64,000 nucleotides of DNA from Pogostemon cablin (GCA_023678885.1 CM043009.1:14377117-14441116); one strand, 5' to 3'. Shown: positions 20,707 to 32,762, counted from the stretch's first letter. The notes: generated by a model not told the origin, from the letters alone. Program-made: numbers and translations.

Positions 20707-23102
20707 ATGGGTCCTGCTGAGGCGGCGATGGCGACAGTGGAGGCGGTGCCGAAAATGAAGCTAGGGGCGGCAGGATTGGAGGTGTCGAGAATCGGGCTGG
20801 GCTGCGTAGGGATGTCGGCGACGTACGGCCCGCCCAAGCCCGAACCCGAACTGATAAAGCTAATTCACCACGCAGTGGATTCGGGTGTTACCTTTTTCGA
20901 TACCTCCGATTTGTATGGCCCACACACCAACGAGATCCTCCTCGGCCATGTAAGTTGCTGCTTCTGCTTCAACTTTCATCTTTAAACTTTCTCATTGCCC
21001 GCCATTTCTGAATAGTATGATCTGTTGATACATTTGTGAAATTTATGTTAATTATGTCCCCTTTTGAGATAATCTAACGGCTGTGTTTTAGTATTATTAT
21101 GATTAAGAATGACCCCTTTTGTAACTTAAAAAAATTCTCTGTACATCATTTTGGAAGTACAGTTGCCAGATGAGCTCCCATTACCGATTGAAGCTTTTAT
21201 TGAGTTCATATTAAGTCTGTCTAAAGTAGAATCCATAACACTTACCAATTTATTAGTATTCATCAGATTTCCTAATGCCAATCCTCGTAATGACCAAACA
21301 GTAAAGTTATACACCTCCTCGTACCAAACAGTAAAGTTGACCTGCTCAATGGGTAAGTGTTTAAATCTGTTCATTATATTACAGTAATGGTAGAGAGGAC
21401 TCCCAAACATTAAAATTTATATATCATGTCATCCTCTCTCTCAGATGCAACATGTGCAGTTTTAAGTTTATAATTTCATAGTTTATCAACTTGGTCAAAG
21501 ATATTTTCCCAGTTGCAAATGTATCACTGTCTTGAAAATCAATTGTTGTTTTGCATATCTCTTCTGCTGATCACTTTGTGTTCTAACAATCCAAAGTTCT
21601 GTATCATATAGTGTTCTTTTCTTGATTGAATATCTTGATATTGTTTGCTTACATGTTAACATGCCCTGTAAAATATAGATTGTATTGTGTATATTTGATC
21701 TATATACATATAGTAGAATGCAAATAGTTGATATTTTGTGGTTAATTACTACCTGAAACTAGGTAAGTGAATTCATGTAGGCGTTTAGAGGAATGAGGGA
21801 AAAAGTGCAGATAGCAACCAAGTTTGGTGTTAGTTTGAAAAGTGGTTCACCGGAGGTTCGGGGTGACCCTGAGTATGTAAGGAGCGCATGTGAGGCCAGC
21901 TTGAAGCGTCTTGACACTGATTACATTGATCTCTATTATATTCATCGCATTGATACTCGAGTGCCTATTGAAATCACGGTATTATACTCCATTTCCCAAG
22001 CTTTAAATTTAGATTCTTTTATACTGTATTAGAGCTGTTTGCTAATCTCACAATGCTTTAATGCCTTGGAAAGATGGGTGAGCTAAAGAAACTGGTGGAA
22101 GAAGGAAAAATCAAATATATAGGTCTATCAGAAGCATCAGCTTCAACAATCAGAAGGGCTCATGCTGTTCATCCAGTAACAGCTGTTCAAATTGAATGGT
22201 CATTATGGTCGAGAGACTCAGAAGATGAAATAATTCCTACTTGCAGGTTGCAATCTGTTTTCTCATTTGTCCACTCGAAAAATAAAGGAGCAATATTCTT
22301 ATTCATATGGTATGTTCTGTGTAGAGAGCTCGGGATTGGAGTTGTAGCTTACAGTCCTCTTGGACGGGGCTTTCTCGCTGCAGGTCCCAGCTTCATCCAG
22401 AATTTGTCTGAGACTGACCTCCGTAAGGTTGATATCAAACTATACAACTAAAACCTTAATCCCTGGGTTAAACACGATCATGATTTTTAATTTGTTAACT
22501 TATTTCTGTGGGGATTACTGCATAAAATTAATATGCTCCCAGCAATGATCACTAACTAGCTTTTCTTCCATGGAACTGAGTAGATTGTAGTTGTCTAATA
22601 TCAAATTTTGTTTATGAATCATCATCCTAAATGGCATTCACCCCAAGAAAAACCCTTCTTATCTCCAATCCTGCTCTTTAATTTCTACACGGTCTATAAG
22701 TTGTAGGGTCTGGCATTCTGGACTTCTCATGCTGATTTAAATATCTATGGATTTTGATAGAGGTTCCCAAGATTTAATCCGGAAAATCTTGAGCAAAACA
22801 AGAAAATATATGAACGCATGTGTGAAATGGCAGCAAGAAAGGGATGCAGCCCTGCTCAACTAGCACTGGCTTGGGTTCTTTTACAAGGAGACGACGTATG
22901 TCCTATACCTGGTACCACAAAGATCGAGAACCTACAACAGAATATGGGAGCACTTTTGTTGGAGTTGACACCACAAGAGAAGATCGAACTGGAGTCCTAT
23001 GCCTCTGCTGATGCTGTCAATGGTGACAGGCACGTCTTCATGTCGCATACTTGGATGAACTCAGATACGCCTCAACTATCGAACTGGAAAGCAGATCTTT
23101 AG
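20707..23102 (+). CDS. Aldo-keto reductase, perakine-reductase/auxin-induced (AKR13-like) type
   Basis: Five exons, 20707-20949, 21781-21978, 22074-22246, 22325-22427 and 22761-23102, join in frame with GT-AG borders to give 352 aa, the usual length of this family. NADPH-dependent reduction of carbonyl compounds in the cytosol is expected. The protein starts KMKLGAAGLEVSRIGLGC and shows the catalytic Asp and Tyr in FFDTSDLYGPHTNE, the Lys in IATKFGV and the His in YYIHRID. The substrate-side SEASA, the barrel strand VQIEWSLWSRD, VVAYSPLGRGFL and the cofactor-binding CPIPGTTKIENLQQN follow. Family assignment is firm, but substrate is not deducible; relatives include perakine reductase and IN2-2 or auxin-induced proteins. 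Several ATGs lie close together (20707, 20728); I took the first. A G-box lies upstream. Confidence 0.93.
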
Positions 23103-23586
23103 TTCTTTTCTTCAAGGTATCATTAGACAGTATTGCTAAGCACTTATAAGCTAAATCAGAACTAAGAAAACCTTGGTTCAGCCATTGAGATCATTAGCGT
23201 TCCCTTGATGAAGATACAAGCAGCATGGTTGAACTTGTGTCGTCTAGGTTTGCTTTCAACCATCTGATTGTGGTGAAATCATTCAAGACCAATGGTCAGT
23301 AAAGCTTCTTGTGTGTTGGAAATCTATTAGAGCTGTTATTCGGATCTAGAAGCTCACTCGCTCGACTTGTGAAGCTTGAACTCACCTCGTTTGTTTCAGT
23401 AAATAAATCAATGATTTTTGCCTTGGAGACAAATACTACTTTTCATGCATAATTTTATACAATGTTTGAAGGTAGAGACTTGTGTGAAACCGTCTTACGA
23501 AATGACTTTCGTGAGGCGGATAAGAAGTGTTACGTAATCAATGAAAAATGATAATGATGATGTGAACTATTTCATGAAAATCTATA
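23103..23586. other. 3' flank of the aldo-keto reductase
   Basis: The gene's 3' untranslated region is expected here; an AATAAA-like AAATAAATC lies near 23400. From about 23466 a GAGACTTGTGTGAAACCGTC and TTTCGTGAGGCGGATAAGAA block begins, similar in part to one near 31390-31430, suggesting an old repeat. Confidence 0.45.
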
Positions 23587-23891
23587 CTCCCTCCATCCCA
23601 CGTATTTAAGCATATTATCCATTTTTAGCTGTTCCAAGTATTTATGCACGTTTTATTAATAGTGAAAATACACTTTAAATTTTATCTATATTTTACACTT
23701 TATTCATTAATTCTAATAATTTTGTTTACTTTCTTACACTTTATTCATCATTCATAATAATTCTATTTATTTTTTCTCTTTAAATTATCAACTCACTCTT
23801 ACTTTTTTTTTCACATTATATATTAAAAAAAACAGCACTTCTTAATTTTCACGCCGGTACAAATGTACATAAATATTCCGGTCGGAATGAG
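23587..23891. mobile_element. Stowaway-type MITE, diverged
   Basis: It starts CTCCCTCCATCCCACGTATT, ends CCGGTCGGAATGAG and is flanked by TA. The ends are less well matched than in other copies. Confidence 0.65.
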
Positions 23892-25636
23892 TAGTATAAA
23901 TGAAAAGTAACAATATATTTTTAAAAAAAAGTGATAACATCTTTAATAAAAAAAATACCATTCTAAGGTGAGACAATCTCACACCATACTCCCCTCCCAC
24001 AAAATCTTCTGCCCAAAATCAAGCATTTATGAAGATTTGTTGCAAATAAGAGTATAAAGTTTCACAGCCATTTAGTGGGATGATTCCATTAGTTTTTTCT
24101 TCAATCTAACTTTTTATACTTACTCTTTGAATTTGGAACTTCCTCAATGCTTGCAAAACTGTTACTAATTTGGTTTATAGCTTTATAATTAGAGATCGCT
24201 TTTTCATAAAAATCAACTTACAACAATCAGCTTTATAAATGCTTGACTGTAATGTGGGCCTGTTTCTATTGGGTTTGATTTGTTCAAGTAAAATTGTAAC
24301 TTTTCCTTGTTCTTTTTTTTTTTTTAAATTGCTGACGGATTCAGCCATTCTTACTATTTTTATCGGGCTTTCTGTTTAATTAAAATAGCAGACGAGTTGG
24401 GCCATTCAAACTAATTTATATCGGGCTTGTTTTGTTCAATTAAAAGGCGGTGCTACTGTATTGAAGACAAAAAAAAAAAAAAATGAGTTTGAAATTTTAA
24501 TTATATCCTCATTCTTTTTTAAACCTTAACCCATTTATTAAAATTTTATTTCAAAAAAATACATTTTGCTTTGTCACTCACACATCACTACACTTAAGAT
24601 ACACACCCACACAAAAAAAACGCATCGCACGACCACACACAAAGTAAGAGTAAATTTATAAAAATGCGTAATATAATTATTCACGGTAAATAAAATAATA
24701 ATATTTCTCAAATCCACCAAACACTTACGTGTAGAGTTGAAGGATGGAGCATTAATATACATTAGAATTTGAGATTGAATCACAATAAGACACTCTCACA
24801 AATTCCCAATTCATTATGAAATTGCTATTTAAAATAAATACATAAATAGATTTGTTTTCAATTCTTGATTAAAAATAAATAATAAAATATATGCTCAAAT
24901 AACATCTCAATAATAATAATAAATTAAATTTTAAAAATTAAAATTTTACAAAGTGTATGTTTATGCACTAATAAGATTTTTTTATTTTTTATTTACATAA
25001 TTAAATTAAGAAAAGTATGTTTTGGATCTATTGCATATAGGGTTATGGGGTATAATCAAGCCGAATGAAGCTTTAGCTAAAGGGATCTGTTCACAAGCCA
25101 TGTAACGCTTAATCTCTATTCATTTATAAAACGAGCTTAAAAATAGTATGTTAATGCTCATTTAACTTATCAAACGCACATAAACAAATTCTTAACAAGT
25201 CGAGCCACGAGCTGTACGTCGAATACTCTGTTCGCTTACATCTCTAATTGCATATAAGTTCGAACTTACCATAAAAAAATATAAACCCTAAGTTGATGTT
25301 CGTTTCCGGGTTTTAATCCCATGTTTTGGTTTTCAAAATCCACATCCAAGTTTAAAAAATCACCCCTATATTATATATGCTTATATACATTCTATCTCCT
25401 CAATTAATATATTTTTTCTCTTTATCTCTCTTCTTCTATTTTATTTACATAAACTAATACGCCCTCCGTCTCATTTAATTATGCACCCCCATCCCGACAC
25501 GAAAATTAAGAAAAGTGATAACTTTTAGAGGTATAATGGTATTTTTTTGGTAATAAATAAATGATAAAGTGTGTTAGATGTATTAGATAGGGGTGTTTTT
25601 TTTTTTTTGTAAATAAAGTGTATTATAAGGAAGGGT
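23892..25636. other. AT-rich intergenic DNA
   Basis: No gene was recognised. A Stowaway-like left end (CCCTCCGTCTCATTTAATTA) appears at about 25463 without a matching right end. Confidence 0.5.
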
Positions 25637-27100
25637 GATTGTGTTTGATGATTGAATAATTTTCACTCACGAGCAAGTGTACTTGATCATCGTAGAAATA
25701 TACGCAAGTAATAAAAATTATTGTACCCAAGAAAAATCAAGCAATTAAGAGTTTAAACGATTTCAAGTTTATTGTGATTTTATAAGGACGACGGGAGAAG
25801 GGGATAAATTAACATTCAAAGAAAAGCAATTAAAGCAATGAAAAAAAAAAGATATGACGGATTCAAGGATGAATTGATTTCAAATGATACAAGAATGAGA
25901 TTAACAAAAATCATGTCATAGAAAATAAAATCATCATGCAATAAATTCTAATATATCATGAATATGGCACATAGCGATCACTAATATATCATAAACCCTC
26001 TCTCGAGTCACTTAAGTTGTAGGTCTTCAACAAAACTCCCAAAAGCTCATAGGATTGAGACCAAGGCGAACACCACTAATAGGTATTAATTATTCTACAA
26101 GTTCCTTAATTATGTATTAAACCATAGACAATATTTCCTTTCTAGGTACTATAAATCCACTAATGGTTTGGTCCCCTCACCTAATTAATCAATCTCTCGA
26201 TTAAGCCAACGAGATGTTCTATCAAAGGGTTCTAAATCTAGAAGGATATCTCTGCCTCATTCTAAATTAATGCACATAAAGTATATGAAATGATTCAATG
26301 AACTATCATAAACACATAATTGATTTATTAATCTAATCACATGCCAAAGACAATTAATCACACAAATCAAGCATATAAATCAAGCAATTAATATCAATGA
26401 TAGAAATAACTTGAAAGCCCAATTAAGATTAAAATTAAATTGCATAAATACTAAATTATCCAACATAAATCATGGACTTGAGATTAGCCTATCATAGTAT
26501 CAAGCAATAATTGTCTTACAAAACTCCATGATTAAACCTAAAAAAAATACAAAATAAAATAAATTATCTCTTTGAATTTCTTCACTTAGAACTTCTATCT
26601 TCTTTTGAAATTTTCAATTTCCCCTACTTCTTCGATTAAATGGAGTAGATAATGGAGGGATTTAGTTAATTAAATGGGTGAAATTGATAGAATATAATAA
26701 TGGGTTGAAATTGGGAAAAATGAAATGAGGAATGGTGCTATTGTTGGAGTCCAAAAACTCCCCCTGTAATCGGTTCTCTACTCCACTTTTATATCTATTG
26801 TAATAATCTGATTGTGCGGATAGCCCACCATGATAAAGAATTTGACGAGTAATGAAAAAAAAAAAAAAAACGTCAATGGCTACTAGGCTCATTCTTTGTG
26901 ACCCCCACTTACTTCTTTTCATGATCTTACATATGTGGCTTTGATAATCAACCAAATGGATTGCTATTCAAACAAAAAATTGGCTTGATTCTTGTAATGG
27001 GGCTCAATTTTCCAGTTAAAATTTCAGTTTGCGCCTTTTTCGTTTTACTCTGTTTTTCTTATTTTAATTTCGAATCGACCCCATTTTTTTCCATGCTTTC
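25637..27100 (-). repeat. Reverse-oriented LTR fragment or solo LTR, related to the 62241 LTR
   Basis: Read on the minus strand, this region follows the 3' half of the long LTR at 62241-63922. Shared blocks in the same order include TTAATTGCTTGA, GTGATTAGA, AATCAATTATATG-like, AATCATTTCAT with TGTGCATTA, and ATCGAGAGATTGATTAATT with AGAACCCTTTG. No internal retrotransposon coding region adjoins it. The end near 25637 looks like an LTR terminus; the other end is approximate and abuts the AT microsatellite at 27137. Confidence 0.68.
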
Positions 27101-27134
27101 GTAATTTAATATAAAAGCTCACTTTAACTTAAAA

Positions 27135-27136
<2 letters not shown>

Positions 27137-27180
<44 letters not shown>
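27137..27180. repeat. (TA)n microsatellite
   Basis: More than 20 uninterrupted TA units, ending exactly where the Helitron-like terminus begins. Confidence 0.95.
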
Positions 27181-27182
<2 letters not shown>

Positions 27183-28029
27183 TAGTTTTGTCTCCCGCGT
27201 TCGACGCGGATTCTATTATGTTCAATGTTTTTATTTTAAAAGTATATATTTATAACTTTATATTTTATTATTAAATGTATATATATTTGTTCGTTTGTTT
27301 TTCTCCTCTTATTTTACTATTAAATTAAATGTAGTTTTTACTTCATATTAAAAAGATAAACATTCAATTAATAGAATATTTTCAATTCAAAACCTAAAAA
27401 TAAATGAATTACTATTAATTTTGGGTCTTAATTATTTTTTCTATCAATTAAGGCCTTAAAATATACCATAAAACAATTAAAAAGGAAACGATACGCAATG
27501 TAGTTTTAAAATATACTCCATAAAACTATATAAAAAATAACAGTATGCCATAATAAAAATTCTTATTAGATTAAATTAAATCTTCATAAAAATTACTTAA
27601 AATAAAATATTAATGGTAAGATTATAAAATATTAATCACTTTAAATAATAAATTACTTAGAATAAAATATTAATTATAATTTTAAGATTATTAATATTTG
27701 TTCGTTTGTTTTTTTAATCTTAATTTACTATTAAATGTAGTTTTACCTTTGTATTAAAAAGATGAACATCAATTAATTTAAAAAGAAGCGATATTCATAA
27801 TAGAATATTTTTAATTCAAACCTGAAAATGAATGAATTATCAATTTTGGGTCTTAATTATTTTTTCTACCAATTAGAGCCTTAAAATATATTATAAAATA
27901 ATTAAAAAGGAAACGATATGCAATGATAGGATTTTTTTTTAAATCACAATTATATAACAAAAATATTAAACTTATTATTAGTTGTAAATTTTATTAATAA
28001 TCGAGCATCTCTCTTTATCTTTTACTTTC

Positions 28030-28031
<2 letters not shown>

Positions 28032-28100
<69 letters not shown>
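28032..28100. repeat. (TA)n microsatellite inside the Helitron-like region
   Basis: A long uninterrupted TA run that splits one of the reiterated units. Confidence 0.95.
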
Positions 28101-28104
<4 letters not shown>

Positions 28105-28557
28105 TTATTTATTGAATAATCCAACCAAAATATTTAAATGTAAAAATATATTAAAACTCAATGTGCCATAATAGGAATATTTTCAATTCAAAACTTAAAA
28201 AATGGGTAAACTATCAATTTGGGGTCTAAATTAATTTTTCTATTAGTTAGAGGCCTAAAAATATACTCCATAAAACTATATAAAAATAAAACATATACCA
28301 TAATAGAAATATTCTTATTAGATTAAATTAAATCTTCATAAAAATTACTTAAAATAAAATATTAATTGCAAGATTATAAATTATTAATTACTTTAAATAA
28401 TAAATTACTTAGAATAAAATATTAATGATAATTTTATGATTATTAATGAGAGAGATTAAATAAAACAATATGTAAGATATTAAATTACTTAAAATAAAAT
28501 ATTAATTGCAAAATTAATGTGAGAGCGCCACGTACACAATTTTTTCAAGAAGGAACG

Positions 28558-29383
28558 TGGCGACGCCACATACACAAAATTCTTTTACTTTCATAATATA
28601 TATTTTTTTATTTATTGAATAACCCAACCAAAATATTTAAATGTAAAAATATATTAAACTCAATGTGCCATAATAGGAATATTTTCAATTCAAAACTTAA
28701 AAAATGGGTAAACTATTAATTTGGGGTCAAATTAATTTTTCTACTAGTTAGGGGCCTAAAAATATACTCCATAAAACTATATAAAAATAAAATATGTACC
28801 ATAATAGAAATATTCTTATTAGATTAAATTAAATCTTCGTAAAAATTACTTAAAATAAAATATTAATTGCAAGATTATAAAATATTACTTACTTTAAATA
28901 ATAAATTACTTAGAATAAAATATTAATTGTAATTTTAAGATTATTAATGAGAGAGATTAAATAAAACAATATGTAAAATATTAAATTACTTAAAATAAAA
29001 TATTAATTATAAAATTAATATGAGAGCGACACGTACATAATTTTTTCAAGAACGAACATGGCGACGCCACATACACAAAATTTTTCAATGAGCAACGTGG
29101 CGCCGCCACCTCACAAAAATTACTTAAAATAAAATATTAATTGCAAGATTATAAAATATTAATTACTTTAAATAATAAATTACTTAGAATAAAATATTAA
29201 TTGTAATTTTAAGATTATTAATGAGAGAGATTAAATAAAACAATATGTAAGATATAAAATTACTTAAAATAAAATAATAATGCAAAATTAATGTGAGAGC
29301 GGCACGTACACAATTTTTCCAAGAACGAACGTGGCGACGCCACATGCACAAAATTTTTCAATGAGCAACGTGGCGCCGCCACC
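28558..29383. repeat. Set of GTGGCG-N-CGCCAC palindromes in tandem units
   Basis: The GC-rich palindrome occurs near 28558, 29058 (one base changed in the left arm), 29096, 29333 and 29370. The centre base is A in the first of each pair and C in the second. They are the only GC-rich words in an otherwise strongly AT-rich 2 kb and keep fixed neighbours (ACACAAAATTTTTCAATGAG). Confidence 0.85.
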
Positions 29384-29400
29384 TCACAATTTAAAAATTT

Positions 29401-29689
29401 TATTTTTAGCAAGAACTTGTAAATTAATAGTATTAATGATATATATTTCTCTCCACAAAAATCAAAGAATTAAATAAATTAATCACTAAAATCAATCTTT
29501 ATTATATAAAAATTAGCTAAAAATGGACCATATTTTCTAGTAATTTTTACGTTCATCATTTGTCTTTTTGCTTTTATAAGTAGGTGTAAAATTTTGTGGG
29601 TCAATCTAAAGGGGACGGAGGGAGTACATTTTTATAAATTGATTTGATTTAAAGTTAAAACCCATCATACCAAAAACCAAAACAAACAT
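29401..29689. other. Intergenic DNA with a truncated Stowaway right end
   Basis: GGGGACGGAGGGAG before TA at about 29612-29625 is a Stowaway right terminus. No left partner is nearby. Confidence 0.55.
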
Positions 29690-30043
29690 AGGGTAAATAT
29701 CAAAATTAGTCCTGTAAGTATGACGTTTTTCAACTTTAGTCTTTTTTCTTTTGCAAATCTCAATTTTGGTCCTTTTTTGTCAACTTTTAGTCCTTTTGGT
29801 CCAGTTTTGGTTCTTTTTCAATATTTGGTCCTTTTTTTCCACTTTTGGTCCTAAATGTATACACTTTCGGATAATTTTTTAACTTTTTTTTTAACATAAA
29901 GGACTAAACTTGGACAAAAATTACTAAATTTGGACTAAAAGGACTAACAGTGGACCAAAAAGGACCAAAATTGAGAATTGCAATAGAAAAATGACTAAAG
30001 TTGAAAAACGACATACTTATAGGACTAATTTTGATATTTACTC
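29690..30043. mobile_element. Mutator-like MITE with 9-bp duplication
   Basis: A perfect 9-bp duplication AACAAACAT flanks it (29681-29689 and 30044-30052). Inverted ends of about 50 bp (AGGGTAAATATCAAAATTAG, then TCCTGTAAGTATGACG) and subterminal TTTTGGTCCTTTTT words on both arms give a fold-back structure. No coding capacity. Confidence 0.88.
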
Positions 30044-30694
30044 AACAAACATGCAATCACTATTCATGATGTTCAACAAATGGGATCACCTATTCCACTA
30101 TCATGTTTTATCTACTATTCTATATATTAAGTTATTGTCACATGTCACAATCAATGTCCAAAATTCAATACATAATAAACCAGTGAATAGTGTTATTTTA
30201 TATTTGTTATGTTTATTTTGAGTTTAACTATGATATGTTTAAACTTTATGTCAAATCAAATATTAATTGAGGTGAGAGAAGAGATTTGAGGTGAGAGAAG
30301 AGGAGAGAGAATGAAAGAAAAAATATTAATTGAGGATAGATAATATATTATTGGGGGTGAGTAGGTGTTAATAGGGTGTGTAGGTATATATATGGGAGAT
30401 TTAAGGAGATTTATTAAATCTAAATCTAGAAAATTAAACCCAAAGAGAACATAGCCCAAGAGTTTAATGGTAAATTGTAATATATAGTTTTATTATATTA
30501 TGAAATACCAATAATACATGGAAACTGAAATAGGGAATTCAAGTTGGATTTTTAAACCCCATAAAATCCCAAAACGAACACCACCTAAAGAAAAATGTAT
30601 AAAATTTTTCTTTTTTAGATGTTATATATAACGCGTGGAATATAAGATAAAATAATTTAAGATAATTAATTGCATGTACTATCATTGTTTTATA
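30044..30694. other. AT-rich intergenic DNA
   Basis: A short direct repeat GAGGTGAGAGAAGAG occurs at about 30269-30302. Nothing else was recognised. Confidence 0.55.
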
Positions 30695-30776
30695 CTCCCT
30701 CCGTCCCAGTGCATTGCGAACACTACCTTATTATAAACTATAGGTAACTGTGTCTATTTCACTGGGACGGAGGGAG
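30695..30776. mobile_element. Very short Stowaway-type MITE (82 bp)
   Basis: Perfect 16-bp inverted ends CTCCCTCCGTCCCAGT are flanked by TA (extendable to TATA). The good match of the ends and the short length suggest either a recent deletion derivative or a minimal mobile unit. Confidence 0.9.
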
Positions 30777-31619
30777 TATATATTTACTCTTAGGGCTAAT
30801 CCTTTCTCTTATGCTATCTTTATTTTGAGTTTGAAAACTCGATTTTCATTTTTTAGGACATACATTTAAAATTTTAAAATCACTCCATATACACACACAC
30901 TATATTAATTAGCAATGTACCAATCTTTCATACTCTTTCTTCAATCAATACTAATTCTTCTTCCCTTTTAAAGGTATCATTTATTTTTTAAGTGAATTAA
31001 GAAGTAAAATTATTTAATGTATAATGTGTAGTTGTATTAATTATATGTGTAAGTCCCTTCTTTTCAATAAAGAAAAATTAATGTCTTTGAAATAAACGTA
31101 AAAAATGACAAAATTAATTGATTCAAGACTCTCTCATGCATATCTCTATCATCCAGTTTTTGGAGTATTAATTGTAAATATGGGTCTCTCTAATGAGTAC
31201 ATTGAAATAGATAGTAAAAAAAAATGATAAAATTGATATTTTAGGGTTACAAGAAATAGTAAGAACTAAGAATATACTACTACTCGTGTTCAATAATATA
31301 CTAATGACGATATACTACTACCCATGTGTTCAATAAAATACTAATGATGATAATGAGGATTCAAACCTAAAATGCAAGGATTATGTAATACCGTGTCATG
31401 AAATAATTTTTGTGAGATGGATAAAAAATAAGAATATTTTAATAATAAAATATATTTAAATGAATGAAACATATTAATAGTGCAGTGAACTATTCTACGA
31501 ATAATTTGACAATATTTTCTTTTAAAATATTATCCGATATTATTTTTTAATAAAAAAAATAATTAATTATGAAAACATAAAATATTATCACCGATATCGA
31601 ACAAGATTATCCCAACTTA
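30777..31619. other. AT-rich intergenic DNA
   Basis: No gene was recognised. AATATACTA-like words repeat near 31270-31330, and a block near 31390-31430 resembles one at 23480-23520. Confidence 0.5.
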
Positions 31620-31659
31620 CTCCATCCGTCTCATCCTAATAGTTGCATTTTTTTTTTTT

Positions 31660-32762
31660 GGGAAAATGAAATTATTCGTCCATTAACTTACACACATTTT
31701 GAAATTGGTCTATTCTTTTTATCAATTTTAAAATCAGTCCATTAAATTATAAAACTCAACATTTTCGTCCATCCACCTGCTGTAGCAAGTAACTCACTGA
31801 CGTGCCATTTGTTTTTTCTAATTTTCTTTTTGCTACATAAATATAAAATGGTCTGACGTGATTTCCAACCCATGTAATACGATTAGGTAAATTCCCGAAA
31901 TGAAAGAATGCAAACTTTTTTTCATTTTGATTCCAAAATAATAATAAAAAAATCCCAAGATCCAAACGATTAAAAAAATTCTCCCGCCGTTGACCGCCAA
32001 CTGCGCACTGTTCGCCGCCGGAACGCCACAGTCTTGTCATCGCCGAGTTTTGCTGCCGCTGGAATCGAGACGACCATCGGGGATCATGGATCTGACATCG
32101 AAAAGTCTCGCCTCCTGCAGTCTTGCCGTCTCCAAGTAAGAAACTTCCGCACCGATGGATATTATGCCGCCTATCCATACTTCTTCGCCGGAGTTCGTTG
32201 CCATCATCGCTTGAAGAAGCTGCCGCTCATAAGTTATCAAATCTGGCCACCCAGAGTTCCGACGATTGCCGAGTCCGCCGCTCTATGTGCCGCCCGGAAA
32301 TTGGCTATGCTAATGACGGTGCCGCCGGCGAAGTAGCCCTGCTGGTAGATTATGAAGTGCTTGACGGAGGGGCGGAGGCCGAGGAGCTTGGTGAGCTGGT
32401 AGTCGGTGCCGAACATGTTGACGCCTCTGGTGGTGAAAACTACAACATGATCTTGGATTTGGAATTAAAATGTGAAATAGTTAACGACTTATTTGATTTG
32501 GGTAATTTATTATATTAAGTTTAGAAATTTGTGAATTTTTTTTTGCCACATCAGGCTATTTCATTTCCAGCTAAAAGTAAAAAATAAATAAAATGGAAAA
32601 TCAACGCCTTGTCATTACTACCTAATGTGATACCTGCTGCAGCAGGTTAATGGACGAAAATGTTGAGTTTTATGAACATTATGGACTGATTTCAAAATTA
32701 ATAAAAAAATGGATCAATTTCAAAATGTGTGTAAATTAGTTGACGAATAATTTTATTTTCCC
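31660..32762. mobile_element. Pack-MULE-like element carrying a chalcone-synthase-like fragment
   Basis: Inverted ends of at least 130 bp start GGGAAAATGAAATTATTCGT and are mirrored by ACGAATAATTTTATTTTCCC. Further in, AACTCAACATTTTCGTCCAT and CTGCTGTAGCAAG pair with the right arm. The 9-bp flanks are T-rich (TTTTTTTTT and TTCTTTTTT), close to a Mutator-type duplication. The GC-rich centre (about 31980-32450) contains plant gene sequence. No transposase is present. Confidence 0.8.
32315..32446 (-). pseudogene. Captured chalcone-synthase-like (type III PKS) fragment
   Basis: Minus-strand translation gives FTTRGVNMFGTDYQLTKLLG, then LRPSVKHFIIYQQGYFAGGTV. This aligns without gaps to the region around the nucleophilic Cys of chalcone synthases (usual form GADYQLTKLLGLRPSVKR and MYQQGCFAGGTV). 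The catalytic Cys is Tyr here (TGC to TAC). After GGTV the similarity ends and the frame continues into unrelated sequence up to a stop, which marks the capture breakpoint. A further minus-strand open frame (32037-32240, ISIGAEVSYLETARLQEARL) follows and may come from another gene; I do not recognise it. About 44 residues of a normally 390-aa enzyme are present, so it is non-functional. Confidence 0.85.

Larger units (their letters stand above)
27182..29400 (-). mobile_element. Helitron-like element, minus orientation, tandemly reiterated interior
   Basis: On the minus strand the terminus reads as a perfect 6-bp hairpin (CCGCGT, 3-nt loop, ACGCGG; 27195-27209), a short spacer and CTAG followed by T at 27181. 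This is the hallmark of a Helitron 3' end inserted between A and T. It abuts a (TA)n tract, a preferred target. The interior consists of four to five related AT-rich units with long shared blocks (27287, 27699, 28137, about 28580 and 29117). The later units contain GTGGCG(A/C)CGCCAC palindromes. No Rep/helicase is present. The 5' TC end was not located, so 29400 is approximate. Confidence 0.65.

Noticed and set aside
27121..29400. Tandem AT-rich units with short palindromes considered as a CRISPR-like array
   Set aside because: Units are 400-550 bp, unevenly spaced and in a plant genome; the Helitron-type terminus explains them better.
31756..32178. 140-codon minus-strand frame as a real gene
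   Set aside because: It spans the inverted arm of the transposon and the captured core; only the core shows gene-like content.
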